Shown here: positions 17,148 through 25,659 of the stretch, in pieces
How positions within the stretch are numbered: position 1 is the stretch's first letter
Layout: each line of letters begins with the position of its first letter
From: Actinophytocola sp049647105
GTDB taxonomy: Bacteria > Actinomycetota > Actinomycetes > Mycobacteriales > Pseudonocardiaceae
Assembly: GCF_049647105.1 (NCBI RefSeq)
Contig: NZ_JBARWZ010000100.1
Coordinates: 1 to 64,000, forward strand
Reading direction: 5' to 3'
Length of the DNA stretch: 64,000 nt
The notes under the pieces: generated by a model
Told to the model about the DNA's origin: nothing
Seen by the model: only the letters and a program-made list of their open reading frames with translations
The model's database searches: none
Program-made: the position numbers and the translations under genes

Positions 17148-17944
17148 CGCGAACGAGGCGGCCTCGGTCGGCCCGGATGCCGACGGGCAGAACGGTGCTC
17201 CTGGCCGGAATACTGCTGCTTGTGATCGCCTCGATGGGTTTGGTCGTGCTCTCGCCGCTGGCACTCCGCGCCTATGACAGTGGCGACGATGTCGACTGGA
17301 AGCGGTTGAACGAGATCGGCGGCACCTACGGTGCTGTCTCGGCCGTGGTCGCGACGGTCGCCTTGCTCGGCGTGATGATCTCGCTGGTGATCCAGAACCG
17401 CGAAGTCAGGGAAGCACGCAGGAACGCACGTCGTGCGCATCACGTGGAGCTGATGCGGATGGCGATGGATGATCCCCGTTACATGGAGTGCTGGGGGCCG
17501 TACCTGACGAACTCCTTCACCGAGGAGACTCAGTACACGTACGTCAACCTGATCGTCGCGCACTGGTTTGCGGAGTACGACGTCGGCGAGCTGACGGACA
17601 CGTTGCTCCGGGCCATGACGACCAACGTGTTCGCGAGTGGACCCGGGCGCCACTACTGGGAGAGGACCGGGACGTTCTGGCGTGACAACTACCCGGGCAT
17701 GCGGGCGCGCCGCTTCCACCAGGTCATCGAGGAGACGTATCAGGACGCGATCAGGACTCCGCCCGTGAGTCCGCCAGACTTTTCCGCGCGGAATGGGGTC
17801 GAGCCCGCCGTACTCTCACCGGGCCTCGTCGACCAGCTTCGCCCGGACCGCTCACGGGCGAAGGTGCTGGCCGCGGCGGGCAGTGGCGCCGCGTTCGCGT
17901 TGATCGTGGTCCAGGTCCTACGCCGGGTGCTACGCCGTCCCTGA
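17144..17944 (+). CDS. DUF6082 family membrane protein
   Basis: This 266-residue protein has two N-terminal hydrophobic helices (about 16-38 and 64-86). A cytoplasmic region follows with RRAHHVELMRMAMDDPRYMECWGPYL, the recognisable DUF6082 core, and a basic hydrophobic C-terminal stretch that may touch the membrane again. The GTG start overlaps the DUF6879 stop (GTGA). The function is unknown. Coupling to DUF6879 suggests that it either anchors or receives a signal from that protein at the membrane (inference). It is the last gene before ftsY. Confidence 0.75.
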   Translation: MTRTRRPRSARMPTGRTVLLAGILLLVIASMGLVVLSPLALRAYDSGDDVDWKRLNEIGGTYGAVSAVVATVALLGVMISLVIQNREVREARRNARRAHHVELMRMAMDDPRYMECWGPYLTNSFTEETQYTYVNLIVAHWFAEYDVGELTDTLLRAMTTNVFASGPGRHYWERTGTFWRDNYPGMRARRFHQVIEETYQDAIRTPPVSPPDFSARNGVEPAVLSPGLVDQLRPDRSRAKVLAAAGSGAAFALIVVQVLRRVLRRP

Positions 17945-18095
17945 CTTGTGGCCAACTCCTGCCGCGTGGCCCCATCGAGGAGCGGCTCCGACACGCTGGG
18001 GACACACGTTTCGGATACTTCCGTTCGTGGTCGTGTGAAGGCAGGCCGTCTCGACCGCTGATACCGCTGTCGTGGGGTGATGCGAGGATGGCGGC

Positions 18096-19364
18096 GTGTC
18101 GAGCACCGTGATAGTGATCATCGTCGCCGTAGTCGTGCTGCTCGCGCTCGCCGTGGTGGCGGGCGTGGTGCTGAACCGCAGGCGGCGGATCAACCTGACG
18201 GAGAAGCCGCGGGTCGAGGAGAAGCCCGTCAAGGGCGGCTACCAGACCGGCGGCGGCATCAACCTCACACAGGGCGGCACCAAGGCGCCCGCACCACCCG
18301 ACGAGGTCGTCGAGGCCGAGCCCGAGGAGGCCGAGGCCGCCATCGAGGCCGGTCCCGAGGTCGTCCCGGCCGAGCCCGCGATCGTCGACGAGGTCGCGCC
18401 GACCGCGCCGCCGGAGCCCATCGAGGAGATCGAGCCGACCGCCGGGCGGCTGGACCGGCTCCGCGGCCGTCTGTCCCGCTCGCGTTCCACCTTCGGTCAG
18501 GGCCTGCTCGGCCTGCTCGGCGCCGGTGACCTCGACGAGGACTCCTGGACCGAGGTCGAGGACACCCTTCTGCTCGCCGACCTGGGCGCCGCCACCACCA
18601 CGGAGATCGTCGAGCGGCTCAGGGAGGAGCTGGTCTCCCGCAAGGTCCGCACCCCGGAGGCGGCCCGCGCCCTGCTCCGCGACGTGCTCGTCGACGCGCT
18701 GCACCCCGACATGGACCGTGCCGTCCGCGCGCTCCCGCACGAGGTCGACGGCACCAAGCTCCCCGCGGTCGTGCTGGTCACCGGCGTCAACGGCACCGGC
18801 AAGACGACCACCACGGGCAAGCTCGCGCGTGTGCTCGTCGCGGACGGGCGCACGGTCATGCTCGGCGCGGCCGACACGTTCCGCGCGGCCGCCGTCGAGC
18901 AGCTCGCCACCTGGGCCGAGCGGGTCGGGGCCGAGGTCGTGCGTGGCAAGGACGGCGCCGACCCGGCCGCAGTCGCGTTCGACTCGGTCAAGCGCGGGGT
19001 CGAGGCCGGGGTGGACGCGGTCCTCGTCGACACCGCGGGCCGCCTGCACACCAAGACCGGCCTGATGGACGAGCTGGGCAAGGTCAAGCGCGTGGTCGAG
19101 AAGCAGACCAAGGTCGACGAGGTCCTGCTGGTCCTCGACGCCACCACCGGCCAGAACGGCCTCACCCAGGCCCGCGTGTTCGCCGAGGTGGTGGACATCA
19201 CCGGCATCGTGCTCACCAAGCTCGACGGCACCGCAAAGGGCGGCATCGTCTTCCAGGTGCAGCGTGAGCTGGGGGTGCCCGTCAAGCTCGTCGGACTCGG
19301 CGAAGGCGCCGACGACCTGGCACCATTCGAGCCGGGGGCGTTCGTCGACGCGCTCCTGAACTGA
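18096..19364 (+). CDS. ftsY: Signal recognition particle receptor FtsY
   Basis: This 422-residue SRP GTPase delivers ribosome-nascent-chain/SRP complexes to the Sec translocon. It has an N-terminal membrane helix at about 3-26, then a long acidic Glu/Pro/Ala-rich linker to about 120. The NG domain shows G1 GVNGTGKTTTT at about 229-239, DTAGRLHTK at about 312-320 and TKLDGTAKGG at about 373-382. GTG 18096 is the start. The membrane helix is the usual actinobacterial form. Its partner Ffh is in the same window at 37737. Confidence 0.96.
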   Translation: MSSTVIVIIVAVVVLLALAVVAGVVLNRRRRINLTEKPRVEEKPVKGGYQTGGGINLTQGGTKAPAPPDEVVEAEPEEAEAAIEAGPEVVPAEPAIVDEVAPTAPPEPIEEIEPTAGRLDRLRGRLSRSRSTFGQGLLGLLGAGDLDEDSWTEVEDTLLLADLGAATTTEIVERLREELVSRKVRTPEAARALLRDVLVDALHPDMDRAVRALPHEVDGTKLPAVVLVTGVNGTGKTTTTGKLARVLVADGRTVMLGAADTFRAAAVEQLATWAERVGAEVVRGKDGADPAAVAFDSVKRGVEAGVDAVLVDTAGRLHTKTGLMDELGKVKRVVEKQTKVDEVLLVLDATTGQNGLTQARVFAEVVDITGIVLTKLDGTAKGGIVFQVQRELGVPVKLVGLGEGADDLAPFEPGAFVDALLN

Positions 19365-19375
19365 GGGGAGCAGCG

Positions 19376-19951
19376 ATGGAGTTCCAGGACGTGGTGCGCA
19401 AGCGCCGGATGGTGCGCAATTTCCATGCCGACCGGCCGGTGCCGAAGGAGAGCCTCGACCGGATCCTGCACAACGCGACCCGCGGCCCGTCCGCCGGGTT
19501 CTCGCAGGGACAGGCGTTCCTCGTGCTCGAAGGCGAGGACCTGGCGAAGTTCTGGGCGCTGCGCCCGATGAACAACGGCGTGTCCAACGCGCCGCTGGTG
19601 ATCGTGCCGTTCGCCTGCAAGCGGGTCTACCTGGACCGCTACGCCGAGCCGGACAAGGGCTGGGCCGACCGCGACGAGTCCCGCTGGCCGGTCCCCTTCT
19701 GGCACATCGACACCGGCATGGCGGCGCTGCTGATCCTGCAGACGGTCGTCGACGAGGGCCTCGGTGCCCTGTACTTCGGCATCATGCCCGACAACGTGGC
19801 CCCGTTCCGCGAGCAGTACGGCGTCCCCGACGACCACGAGCCGATCGGCGCGATCGCCATCGGCTACTCCGACGAGCCCGAGCAGTCCGGCTCCCCAAGG
19901 AAACGCGGCCGCCGCGAAACAGCTGACGTAGTGCACTACGGCCGCTGGTGA
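19376..19951 (+). CDS. Nitroreductase-family flavoprotein
   Basis: This 191-residue protein begins MEFQDVVRKRRMVRNFHADRPVP, the FMN-contacting start of the nitroreductase fold. It continues with GPSAGFSQGQAFLVLEG and the GLGALYFGI motif near the C-terminal FMN loop. The family uses FMN and NAD(P)H to reduce nitro groups, quinones or similar acceptors; the substrate here is unknown. ATG 19376 has GAGGGGAG upstream and lies 11 bases after ftsY, so co-transcription is likely. Repeat copy C follows it. Confidence 0.88.
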   Translation: MEFQDVVRKRRMVRNFHADRPVPKESLDRILHNATRGPSAGFSQGQAFLVLEGEDLAKFWALRPMNNGVSNAPLVIVPFACKRVYLDRYAEPDKGWADRDESRWPVPFWHIDTGMAALLILQTVVDEGLGALYFGIMPDNVAPFREQYGVPDDHEPIGAIAIGYSDEPEQSGSPRKRGRRETADVVHYGRW

Positions 19952-19959
19952 ACTGGACA

Positions 19960-20045
19960 CCACGCCCTGCCCTGTCCTGTGGATCTGGGTACGAGGGCCT
20001 GGGCTTGGCCAACAGTGACCTCAGGGGAACGTGACGTCACCTACA
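19960..20045 (+). repeat. Dispersed 3'-end repeat, copy C (diverged)
   Basis: CCTGTCCTGTGGATC near 19971-19985 matches copy A, and AGTGACC followed by CAGGGGAACGTGACG (20014-20036) matches the shared core exactly. The second conserved block of copies A, B and D is not clearly preserved. It sits just downstream of the nitroreductase gene, in the same orientation. Confidence 0.7.
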
Positions 20046-20570
20046 GAACTCGCAGCGACACACTCCAAGGACGAGCGCGCCTGTCAGTGTCTGTGTCAGA
20101 GCCCGACGCTGTCCTCGGCGTAGGTCGCCTGCTCCCATTCCAGTCATCCACTCTTCGCGGAACCCAAGGTCACGATCTGGCCGGCGTGAGTCTGAGGGTG
20201 AGTTTCTGGATCCAAACCAAACCACCCAAGGGAAGGTTTCAGCAGGCGGACACGATCGGACAGCGGAAAAACGGCCCGCTGACCTGCTCCACTGATTCAA
20301 CGGGCCGTTTGGCATTAACGGGGCGCTTCTCGAAGCGCCGCAGAAGAGCACACAAAGCAAGAATTGAACTGGGTGTCACGTTGCGTGTTGATGGGCCCGC
20401 TCCCTGAGCAGTCTCTCCTTTCGTCCTTGGTGCTGCCTAGACAGTCCGAACTGGACGGTGACCGTCAGGAGGTGCGGGCGCGATCAGGGGCCAGTAGCGT
20501 GACCGGTGAGGGGCGTGCCCAAGGCTGGGTCGTGGCAACAGTGCCGATGCGCCCGGTTGGGGGGTCCCCC
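20046..20570 (+). other. Intergenic region with two hairpins
   Basis: About 520 bases precede the alkyl sulfatase start. AAACGGCCCG (20269-20278) pairs with CGGGCCGTTT (20301-20310) across a 22-base loop. GGCGCTTC pairs perfectly with GAAGCGCC at 20322-20339. Either could end transcription or form part of a leader RNA. The frame of the sulfatase stays open back to 20364, but that stretch does not look like protein of the family. No tRNA fold was found. Confidence 0.4.
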
Positions 20571-22478
20571 ATGCCTTATCGCCCGAAGGACGCAACGCCT
20601 GTCACGGCCTCGGTCAACAGCGCAGCGGAGTCTTTCTATCCGATGGATGACCGTGACGATTTCGCCCAAGCTCGTCGAGGCTTGGTGGCGCCGATCCCCA
20701 ATGGCCGGGTCGTCGGTGACGACGGGAAGGTGGTCTTCGACCTTGCGGACTTCGCGTACCTCTCTGACGATGCTCCGAGACCGGACACTGTCGATGCGAG
20801 CTTGTGGCGGACCTCCCAGGTCATCCACGAGGGCGGCCTGTACAAGGTCGTGGACCGCATTTACCAGGTCCGCAACAATGACATCGCGAACCTGACCATC
20901 ATCGAGGGCGACGACGGGCTGATCGTCATCGACTGCACGACAGGTGTGGAGCCGGCCGCTCAGGGGATGGCCCTGTTCCGTGAACACGTGGCCGACAAGC
21001 CGGTCGCGGCGGTGATCTACACACACACGCACGTCGACCACTACGGCGGCGTGAAAGGTGTGGTGGACCCGGCGGACGTCGCCTCGGGCAAGGTACCGAT
21101 CATCGCGCCGGGCACGATCGCATCGTTCGACAAGTTCGCGATCGGCGAGAACGTGATCGCCGGCAACGCGATGTCGCGCCGTGCCATGTACGCGTTCGGC
21201 AACCTGCTCGACCGTGAGCCGAAGCAGTTCGTCACCCTCGGCGCGGGGATCGGGAACGGCAGGCACCTGACGATCACCTACCTATCCCCGACAGACCCGA
21301 TCACCGAAACCGGGCAGACCCGCACCATCGCCGGCCTGACCTTCGAGTTCCTCTATGCCCCGGACACCGAGGCGCCCGAGGAGATGCACATCTGGATCCC
21401 GGAGTTGAAGGCGCTGACCTGCGCCGAGAACGCGAACCACTGCCTGCACAACATTCAGACGCTTCGGGGGGCGCGTACCCGCGACGCCCGCAACTTCGCC
21501 CGCTACCTCGACGAAACGCTGGAGCGGTGGGGCGACCAGGTCGAGGTCCACTTCGGACCCCACTCGTGGCCGGTGTGGGGCAACGAGAACATCGTCCGGT
21601 TCCTCGAGGACCAGCGCGACATGTACAAATACATCCACGACCAGGCGCTGCGGCTGGCCAACAAGGGTTACACCCCGCTGGAAGCCGCCGAGGTGATCGC
21701 CCTGCCGCACGAACTCGCACACAAGTGGTACAACCGCCAGTACCACGGCACCGTTCACCACGACGTGCGTGGCGTGTTCACCAAAGAACTCGGCATGTGG
21801 GACGGGGACCCGGTGTCCCTGCACCCCCATATTCCGGTCGAGTCGGCCAGACGCTATGTGGACCTGATCGGCGCCGACGCCATCCTCGAGGAGGGCAGGC
21901 GGGCCTTCGGTGAGGGCGACTACCGGTGGGTGGCCGAGATCCTGCACAAGCTCGTCTTTGCCCAGCCCACCAACCAGGACGCGAAGAACCTGCAGGCCGA
22001 CGCGTATGAGCAGATGGGCTACCAGACCGAGGCGCCGCAATGGCGCGGCATCTTCCTCACCGCCGCCCGCGAACTCCGCGAAGGCGTCCTGGAAGCGTCG
22101 TTCACGACCGCATCACCGGACACCTTGATGGCCATGCCGTTGGACGTGCTGTTCGACTTCGCCGGCGTGCATGTAATCGGCGACCAGGCCGTCGACACCG
22201 ATCTACGTATCGATTTCGCCTTCACCGACGTCGATCAGACTTGGACTGTCTGGGTCAAACGAGGCGTGCTCAACGCACGCGTCGGCGCGTCCCCGGATAC
22301 CCAACTCACCGTGTCCGGGCCCAAGGCGGCACTCATCGGCGTCGTGCTCAAGCCCACCGCCGGGCACCAACTCGCCCAGGCCGGAAAGATCCAGCTCGAC
22401 GGCGACGCTGCCGCTCTGGAGAACCTCGCGGCCGTGATGGACGAGTTCAACCCGGACTTCAACATCGTCACCCCCTGA
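20571..22478 (+). CDS. Alkyl sulfatase, metallo-beta-lactamase fold
   Basis: This protein of about 635 residues is of the SdsA1/BDS1 type, which cleaves primary or secondary alkyl sulfates to alcohol and sulfate with two zinc ions. The zinc motif T-H-T-H-V-D-H is at residues 151-157, with further ligands in the CAENANHCLHN region. A middle dimerisation domain and a C-terminal SCP2-like domain (LMAMPLDVLFDFAG to the end) complete the expected order. The length is near the usual 650. There is no signal peptide, so it acts in the cytoplasm. ATG 20571 was chosen by family length and a GGGGGG stretch upstream; the frame is open to 20364. Confidence 0.9.
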   Translation: MPYRPKDATPVTASVNSAAESFYPMDDRDDFAQARRGLVAPIPNGRVVGDDGKVVFDLADFAYLSDDAPRPDTVDASLWRTSQVIHEGGLYKVVDRIYQVRNNDIANLTIIEGDDGLIVIDCTTGVEPAAQGMALFREHVADKPVAAVIYTHTHVDHYGGVKGVVDPADVASGKVPIIAPGTIASFDKFAIGENVIAGNAMSRRAMYAFGNLLDREPKQFVTLGAGIGNGRHLTITYLSPTDPITETGQTRTIAGLTFEFLYAPDTEAPEEMHIWIPELKALTCAENANHCLHNIQTLRGARTRDARNFARYLDETLERWGDQVEVHFGPHSWPVWGNENIVRFLEDQRDMYKYIHDQALRLANKGYTPLEAAEVIALPHELAHKWYNRQYHGTVHHDVRGVFTKELGMWDGDPVSLHPHIPVESARRYVDLIGADAILEEGRRAFGEGDYRWVAEILHKLVFAQPTNQDAKNLQADAYEQMGYQTEAPQWRGIFLTAARELREGVLEASFTTASPDTLMAMPLDVLFDFAGVHVIGDQAVDTDLRIDFAFTDVDQTWTVWVKRGVLNARVGASPDTQLTVSGPKAALIGVVLKPTAGHQLAQAGKIQLDGDAAALENLAAVMDEFNPDFNIVTP

Positions 22479-22568
22479 CCCACCAGCAGCACCTGACCAA
22501 CATCGTCGAGTCCAGCGCACCCGAGCTACTGCGATGCTTCGGGATCGGACCAGACACCGGCGTGCCGG

Positions 22569-22835
22569 TCACCTCGCGGACGAGTCGAGCGGCACCGCCT
22601 CGGCCGGGAAGACCACCGGCACATCGGCCGGGAGGTCGAGAGGTGCGCTCATGTCACGCCGGGCCGCCTGGTACGCGGTGTAGTAGTGGTCGACCGGCAG
22701 CACGGTGACGTGCTCGTGCCGGAGTAGTGGGCGCAGGTCCACGGCCAGTGCCCGCTCCGCGTCGACCGGCTCCGCCACGACGAGCGCGCAGATGGCGTGA
22801 CCCATGGCCAGACCATACGACAGGCCGTGCGCCAT
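22569..22835 (-). CDS. Small protein of unknown function, divergent from aceB
   Basis: This 88-residue protein starts MAHGLSYGLAMGHAICALVVAEPVD and has a conserved-looking middle HEHVTVLPVDHYYTAYQAARRDM, then a Pro-rich tail. No family is recognised. The start is placed at ATG 22835 because the divergent aceB promoter lies immediately upstream; the frame remains open far into aceB on the opposite strand, which is not coding. It converges with the alkyl sulfatase gene. A start at ATG 22808 is also possible. Confidence 0.5.
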   Translation of the reverse strand: MAHGLSYGLAMGHAICALVVAEPVDAERALAVDLRPLLRHEHVTVLPVDHYYTAYQAARRDMSAPLDLPADVPVVFPAEAVPLDSSAR

Positions 22836-22846
22836 GGCCGGTGGTG

Positions 22847-22856
22847 AACCTAGGGT
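22847..22856. promoter_or_regulatory. Overlapping divergent -10 elements
   Basis: On the plus strand TAGGGT (22851-22856) lies six bases before ATG 22863 of aceB. On the minus strand TAGGTT (22852-22847) lies 11 bases before ATG 22835. The two hexamers overlap, so polymerases for the two genes should exclude each other. Confidence 0.35.
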
Positions 22857-22862
22857 GTAGCC

Positions 22863-24428
22863 ATGGTCGACATCCAGGTTCTCGGCGGCGCCGTCGAGCG
22901 AAGCGCGGAGATTCTCACCCCAGGGGCACTCGAGTTCCTCGCCGGTCTGCACGAGCGGTTCGCGGACCGTCGCGACGAGTTGGTGGCGGCCCGCGCGGCC
23001 AGGCGCGAGGAGGCCTCCCGCACCGGGCGTCTCGATTTCCTTGAGTCGACCCGCGACGTCCGTGAGTCCGACTGGCGGGTGGCGGAAGCCCCGGCGGACC
23101 TGCGGGACCGACGGGTCGAGATCACCGGCCCGACCGAGCGCAAGATGGCGATCAACGCGCTCAACTCGGGCGCCAAGGTGTGGCTCGCCGACCTGGAGGA
23201 CGCCAACACCCCGCACTGGCACAACGTGGTCGGCGGTCAGGTCAACCTCGCCGACGCGGTCCGCAAGACCATCGCGTTCACCTCGCCGGAGGGCAAGAGC
23301 TACGCCCTCAACGGCGACAGGCACGCGGTCATCGTGATGCGGCCCCGCGGCTGGCACCTCGACGAGCGCCACCTCACCTTCGACGGCCGCCGCGCGGTCG
23401 GCGCGCTCGTCGACTTCGGGCTCTACTTCTTCCACAACGCGCAGGAGCTGCTGGACCGCGGCAGCGGCCCGTACTTCTACCTCCCGAAGATGGAGTCCCA
23501 CCTGGAGGCCCGCCTCTGGAACGACGTCTTCACCCACGCGCAGGAAGCGCTGGGCATCCCGCACGGCACCGTCCGCGCGACCGTCCTGATCGAGACCATC
23601 CCGGCCGCGTTCGAGATGGAGGAGATCCTCTACGAGCTGCGTGACCACATGTCCGGCCTCAACGCGGGCCGCTGGGACTACCTGTTCAGCATCATCAAGT
23701 ACTTCCGCGACGCGGGCCCGGACTTCACGCTGCCCGACCGCAACGACGTCACCATGACCGCGCCGTTCATGCGTGCCTACACCGAACTGCTGGTCCGCAC
23801 CTGCCACCAGCGGGGCGCGTTCGCGATGGGCGGCATGGCCGCGTTCATCCCCAACCGCCGGGACCCGGAGGTCACCGAGAAGGCCCTGGCGAAGGTCCAC
23901 GACGACAAGCGCCGCGAGGCAGGCGACGGCTTCGACGGGTCCTGGGTGGCGCACCCGGACCTCGTGTCGATCTGCGACGAGGAGTTCACCTCGGTCCTCG
24001 GCGACGACCCGAACCAGCTGGGCAAGCTCCGCGCGGAGGTCGAGGTGACCGCCGACCAGCTGCTGGACGTCAGGTCCACGCCGGGCCAGGCCACCGCGGC
24101 GGGTCTGCGCGCTGCGGTGGACGTCGGCGTCCGCTACCTCGCGTCGTGGCTGGGTGGCAACGGCGCCGCCGCGATCCACAACCTCATGGAGGACGCGGCC
24201 ACCGCCGAGATCTCCCGGTCGCAGGTGTGGCAGTGGGTGCGCAACGAGGTCAAGCTCGACACCGGCGACACCGTCACCGCCGACCTGGTGCGTGGACTGC
24301 TGGCCGACGTGCGTGAGTCACTGAGCGGCATCGACCACCTCGAGCCCGCGTGTGAGCTGTTCGAGCAGGTCGCGCTGGCCGACGACTTCCCGGACTTCCT
24401 GACGCTGCCCGCCTACGAGCGGATCTGA
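22863..24428 (+). CDS. aceB: Malate synthase A
   Basis: This 521-residue enzyme condenses glyoxylate with acetyl-CoA to malate and CoA. Landmarks are the LADLEDANTPHWHN region binding glyoxylate and magnesium, the RPRGWHLDERH segment, and the signature GLNAGRWDYLFSIIKYF at about 262-278, followed by TMTAPFMRAYTELLV. ATG 22863 appears leaderless. The next gene starts one base after its stop. Because it leads an operon for allantoin breakdown, its likely job is to remove the glyoxylate released by that route rather than to serve an acetate shunt (inference). Confidence 0.95.
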   Translation: MVDIQVLGGAVERSAEILTPGALEFLAGLHERFADRRDELVAARAARREEASRTGRLDFLESTRDVRESDWRVAEAPADLRDRRVEITGPTERKMAINALNSGAKVWLADLEDANTPHWHNVVGGQVNLADAVRKTIAFTSPEGKSYALNGDRHAVIVMRPRGWHLDERHLTFDGRRAVGALVDFGLYFFHNAQELLDRGSGPYFYLPKMESHLEARLWNDVFTHAQEALGIPHGTVRATVLIETIPAAFEMEEILYELRDHMSGLNAGRWDYLFSIIKYFRDAGPDFTLPDRNDVTMTAPFMRAYTELLVRTCHQRGAFAMGGMAAFIPNRRDPEVTEKALAKVHDDKRREAGDGFDGSWVAHPDLVSICDEEFTSVLGDDPNQLGKLRAEVEVTADQLLDVRSTPGQATAAGLRAAVDVGVRYLASWLGGNGAAAIHNLMEDAATAEISRSQVWQWVRNEVKLDTGDTVTADLVRGLLADVRESLSGIDHLEPACELFEQVALADDFPDFLTLPAYERI

Positions 24429-24429
24429 G

Positions 24430-25659
24430 GTGCGCACGTCCCTGGACGGGTCGCTGCTCACCGGGATCGCCGCCCGGCTGTCCGATGTGGACGCCGCGCG
24501 GGCGGCGCGGTACCCCGGGGACGCGGGCGGCAGGCAGCCCGTGCACACGTGCTACGTCCCGGCGGACCGGGTCACCGGCGACCTGCCTGCCCAGTGGGGT
24601 GCGGCCGCCATCGAGGCGCTGGAGGAGCACGCGCCCGGCCCGCACGCGTTCGCCGAGGTGCTCGGCCTGCCGCCGGAGCTGGCCGGACCGGTGCACGAGA
24701 AGGTGGTCGCGAAGCTCACCAGTGAGCCCGTCGAGGACCTGCGCATCGACTTCGAGGACGGCTACGGGCTGCGGCCCGGCACCGACGAGGACGACGACGC
24801 GGTCCGCTGTGCCGGCCTGGCCGCCACACTCGGCGTCCCGTGGGTCGGCATCCGGTTCAAGTCGTTCGAGCTGTTCGAGCGGGGTGCCCGCACCCTCGAC
24901 CTGTTCCTGACCCGGCTGGCCGAGATGCCGGACGGCCTCGTGCTGACCTTCCCGAAGGTCACCGCGGTCGAGCAGGTGGCCGCGCTGGTGGAGCTGCTCG
25001 AGGTGCTGGAGGACCGGCTCGGGCTGCCTGCGGGCCGGTTGCGGTTCGAGATCCAGATCGAGACCACGCAGTCCATAGTGGACGACACGGGCGGGTTCGC
25101 GATCCCGAGGTTCATCACCGAGGGCAGGGGCCGGGTGTCGGGTCTGCACTTCGGCACCTACGACTACACGGCCGCGTGCGGGCTGTCCGCGTCCGAGCAG
25201 CACCTCGGGCACGCGGCGTGCGACTTCGCCAGGCACGTCATGCAGGTAAGCGCCGCGGGCACCGGGGTGCGGCTGTCGGACGGCTCGACCAACGTGCTGC
25301 CGGTCGGCGGCCGCGAGTCCGTGCACGCGGCATGGCGCACGCACTTCGGGTTCACGCTGCGGTCGCTGACGCACGGCTTCTACCAGGGCTGGGACCTGCA
25401 CCCCGCGCAGCTCGTCACGCGCTACGCCGCCAACTACACCTTCTACCTCGGCAACGCCGCCGCGGACGCCAAACGTTTGCGTGCCTACGTGGAGAAGGCC
25501 GACGCGGGCGTGCTGGACGAGCCCGCCACCGCGCAAGCGCTTGCGATGTCGATGCGGCGGGGGATGGACTGCGGCGCGCTGTCCCCGGCCGACGTCGAGG
25601 AGCTGTGCGGGTTGTCCGAGTCGGAGCTGGGCAGACTGGTCCGCAGGGAGTCCTTGTGA
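24430..25659 (+). CDS. DUF6986 family aldolase/citrate-lyase-like protein
   Basis: This 409-residue protein resembles the HpcH/HpaI and CitE-like TIM-barrel superfamily: DLRIDFEDGYGLRPGTDEDDDAVR holds acidic metal-binding residues, and FEIQIETTQSIVDD carries the barrel glutamate. The exact reaction is unknown. It is wedged between malate synthase and allantoinase with a one-base gap upstream and a four-base overlap downstream, an arrangement also seen in Streptomyces allantoin clusters. A role in handling glyoxylate or ureidoglycolate-derived C2 units is plausible but unproven. GTG is the start. Confidence 0.8.
   Translation: MRTSLDGSLLTGIAARLSDVDAARAARYPGDAGGRQPVHTCYVPADRVTGDLPAQWGAAAIEALEEHAPGPHAFAEVLGLPPELAGPVHEKVVAKLTSEPVEDLRIDFEDGYGLRPGTDEDDDAVRCAGLAATLGVPWVGIRFKSFELFERGARTLDLFLTRLAEMPDGLVLTFPKVTAVEQVAALVELLEVLEDRLGLPAGRLRFEIQIETTQSIVDDTGGFAIPRFITEGRGRVSGLHFGTYDYTAACGLSASEQHLGHAACDFARHVMQVSAAGTGVRLSDGSTNVLPVGGRESVHAAWRTHFGFTLRSLTHGFYQGWDLHPAQLVTRYAANYTFYLGNAAADAKRLRAYVEKADAGVLDEPATAQALAMSMRRGMDCGALSPADVEELCGLSESELGRLVRRESL

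Noticed and set aside
20265..20340. Possible tRNA or structured RNA in the hairpin region
   Set aside because: The stems do not form a cloverleaf and no acceptor, D or T-loop consensus is present.
20364..20570. N-terminal extension of the alkyl sulfatase
   Set aside because: It would add 69 residues of non-family sequence rich in Ser and Arg; ATG 20571 fits family length.
22836..24179. Upstream extension of the small leftward gene deep into aceB
   Set aside because: Antisense to a certain enzyme gene; only the short segment outside aceB is kept.
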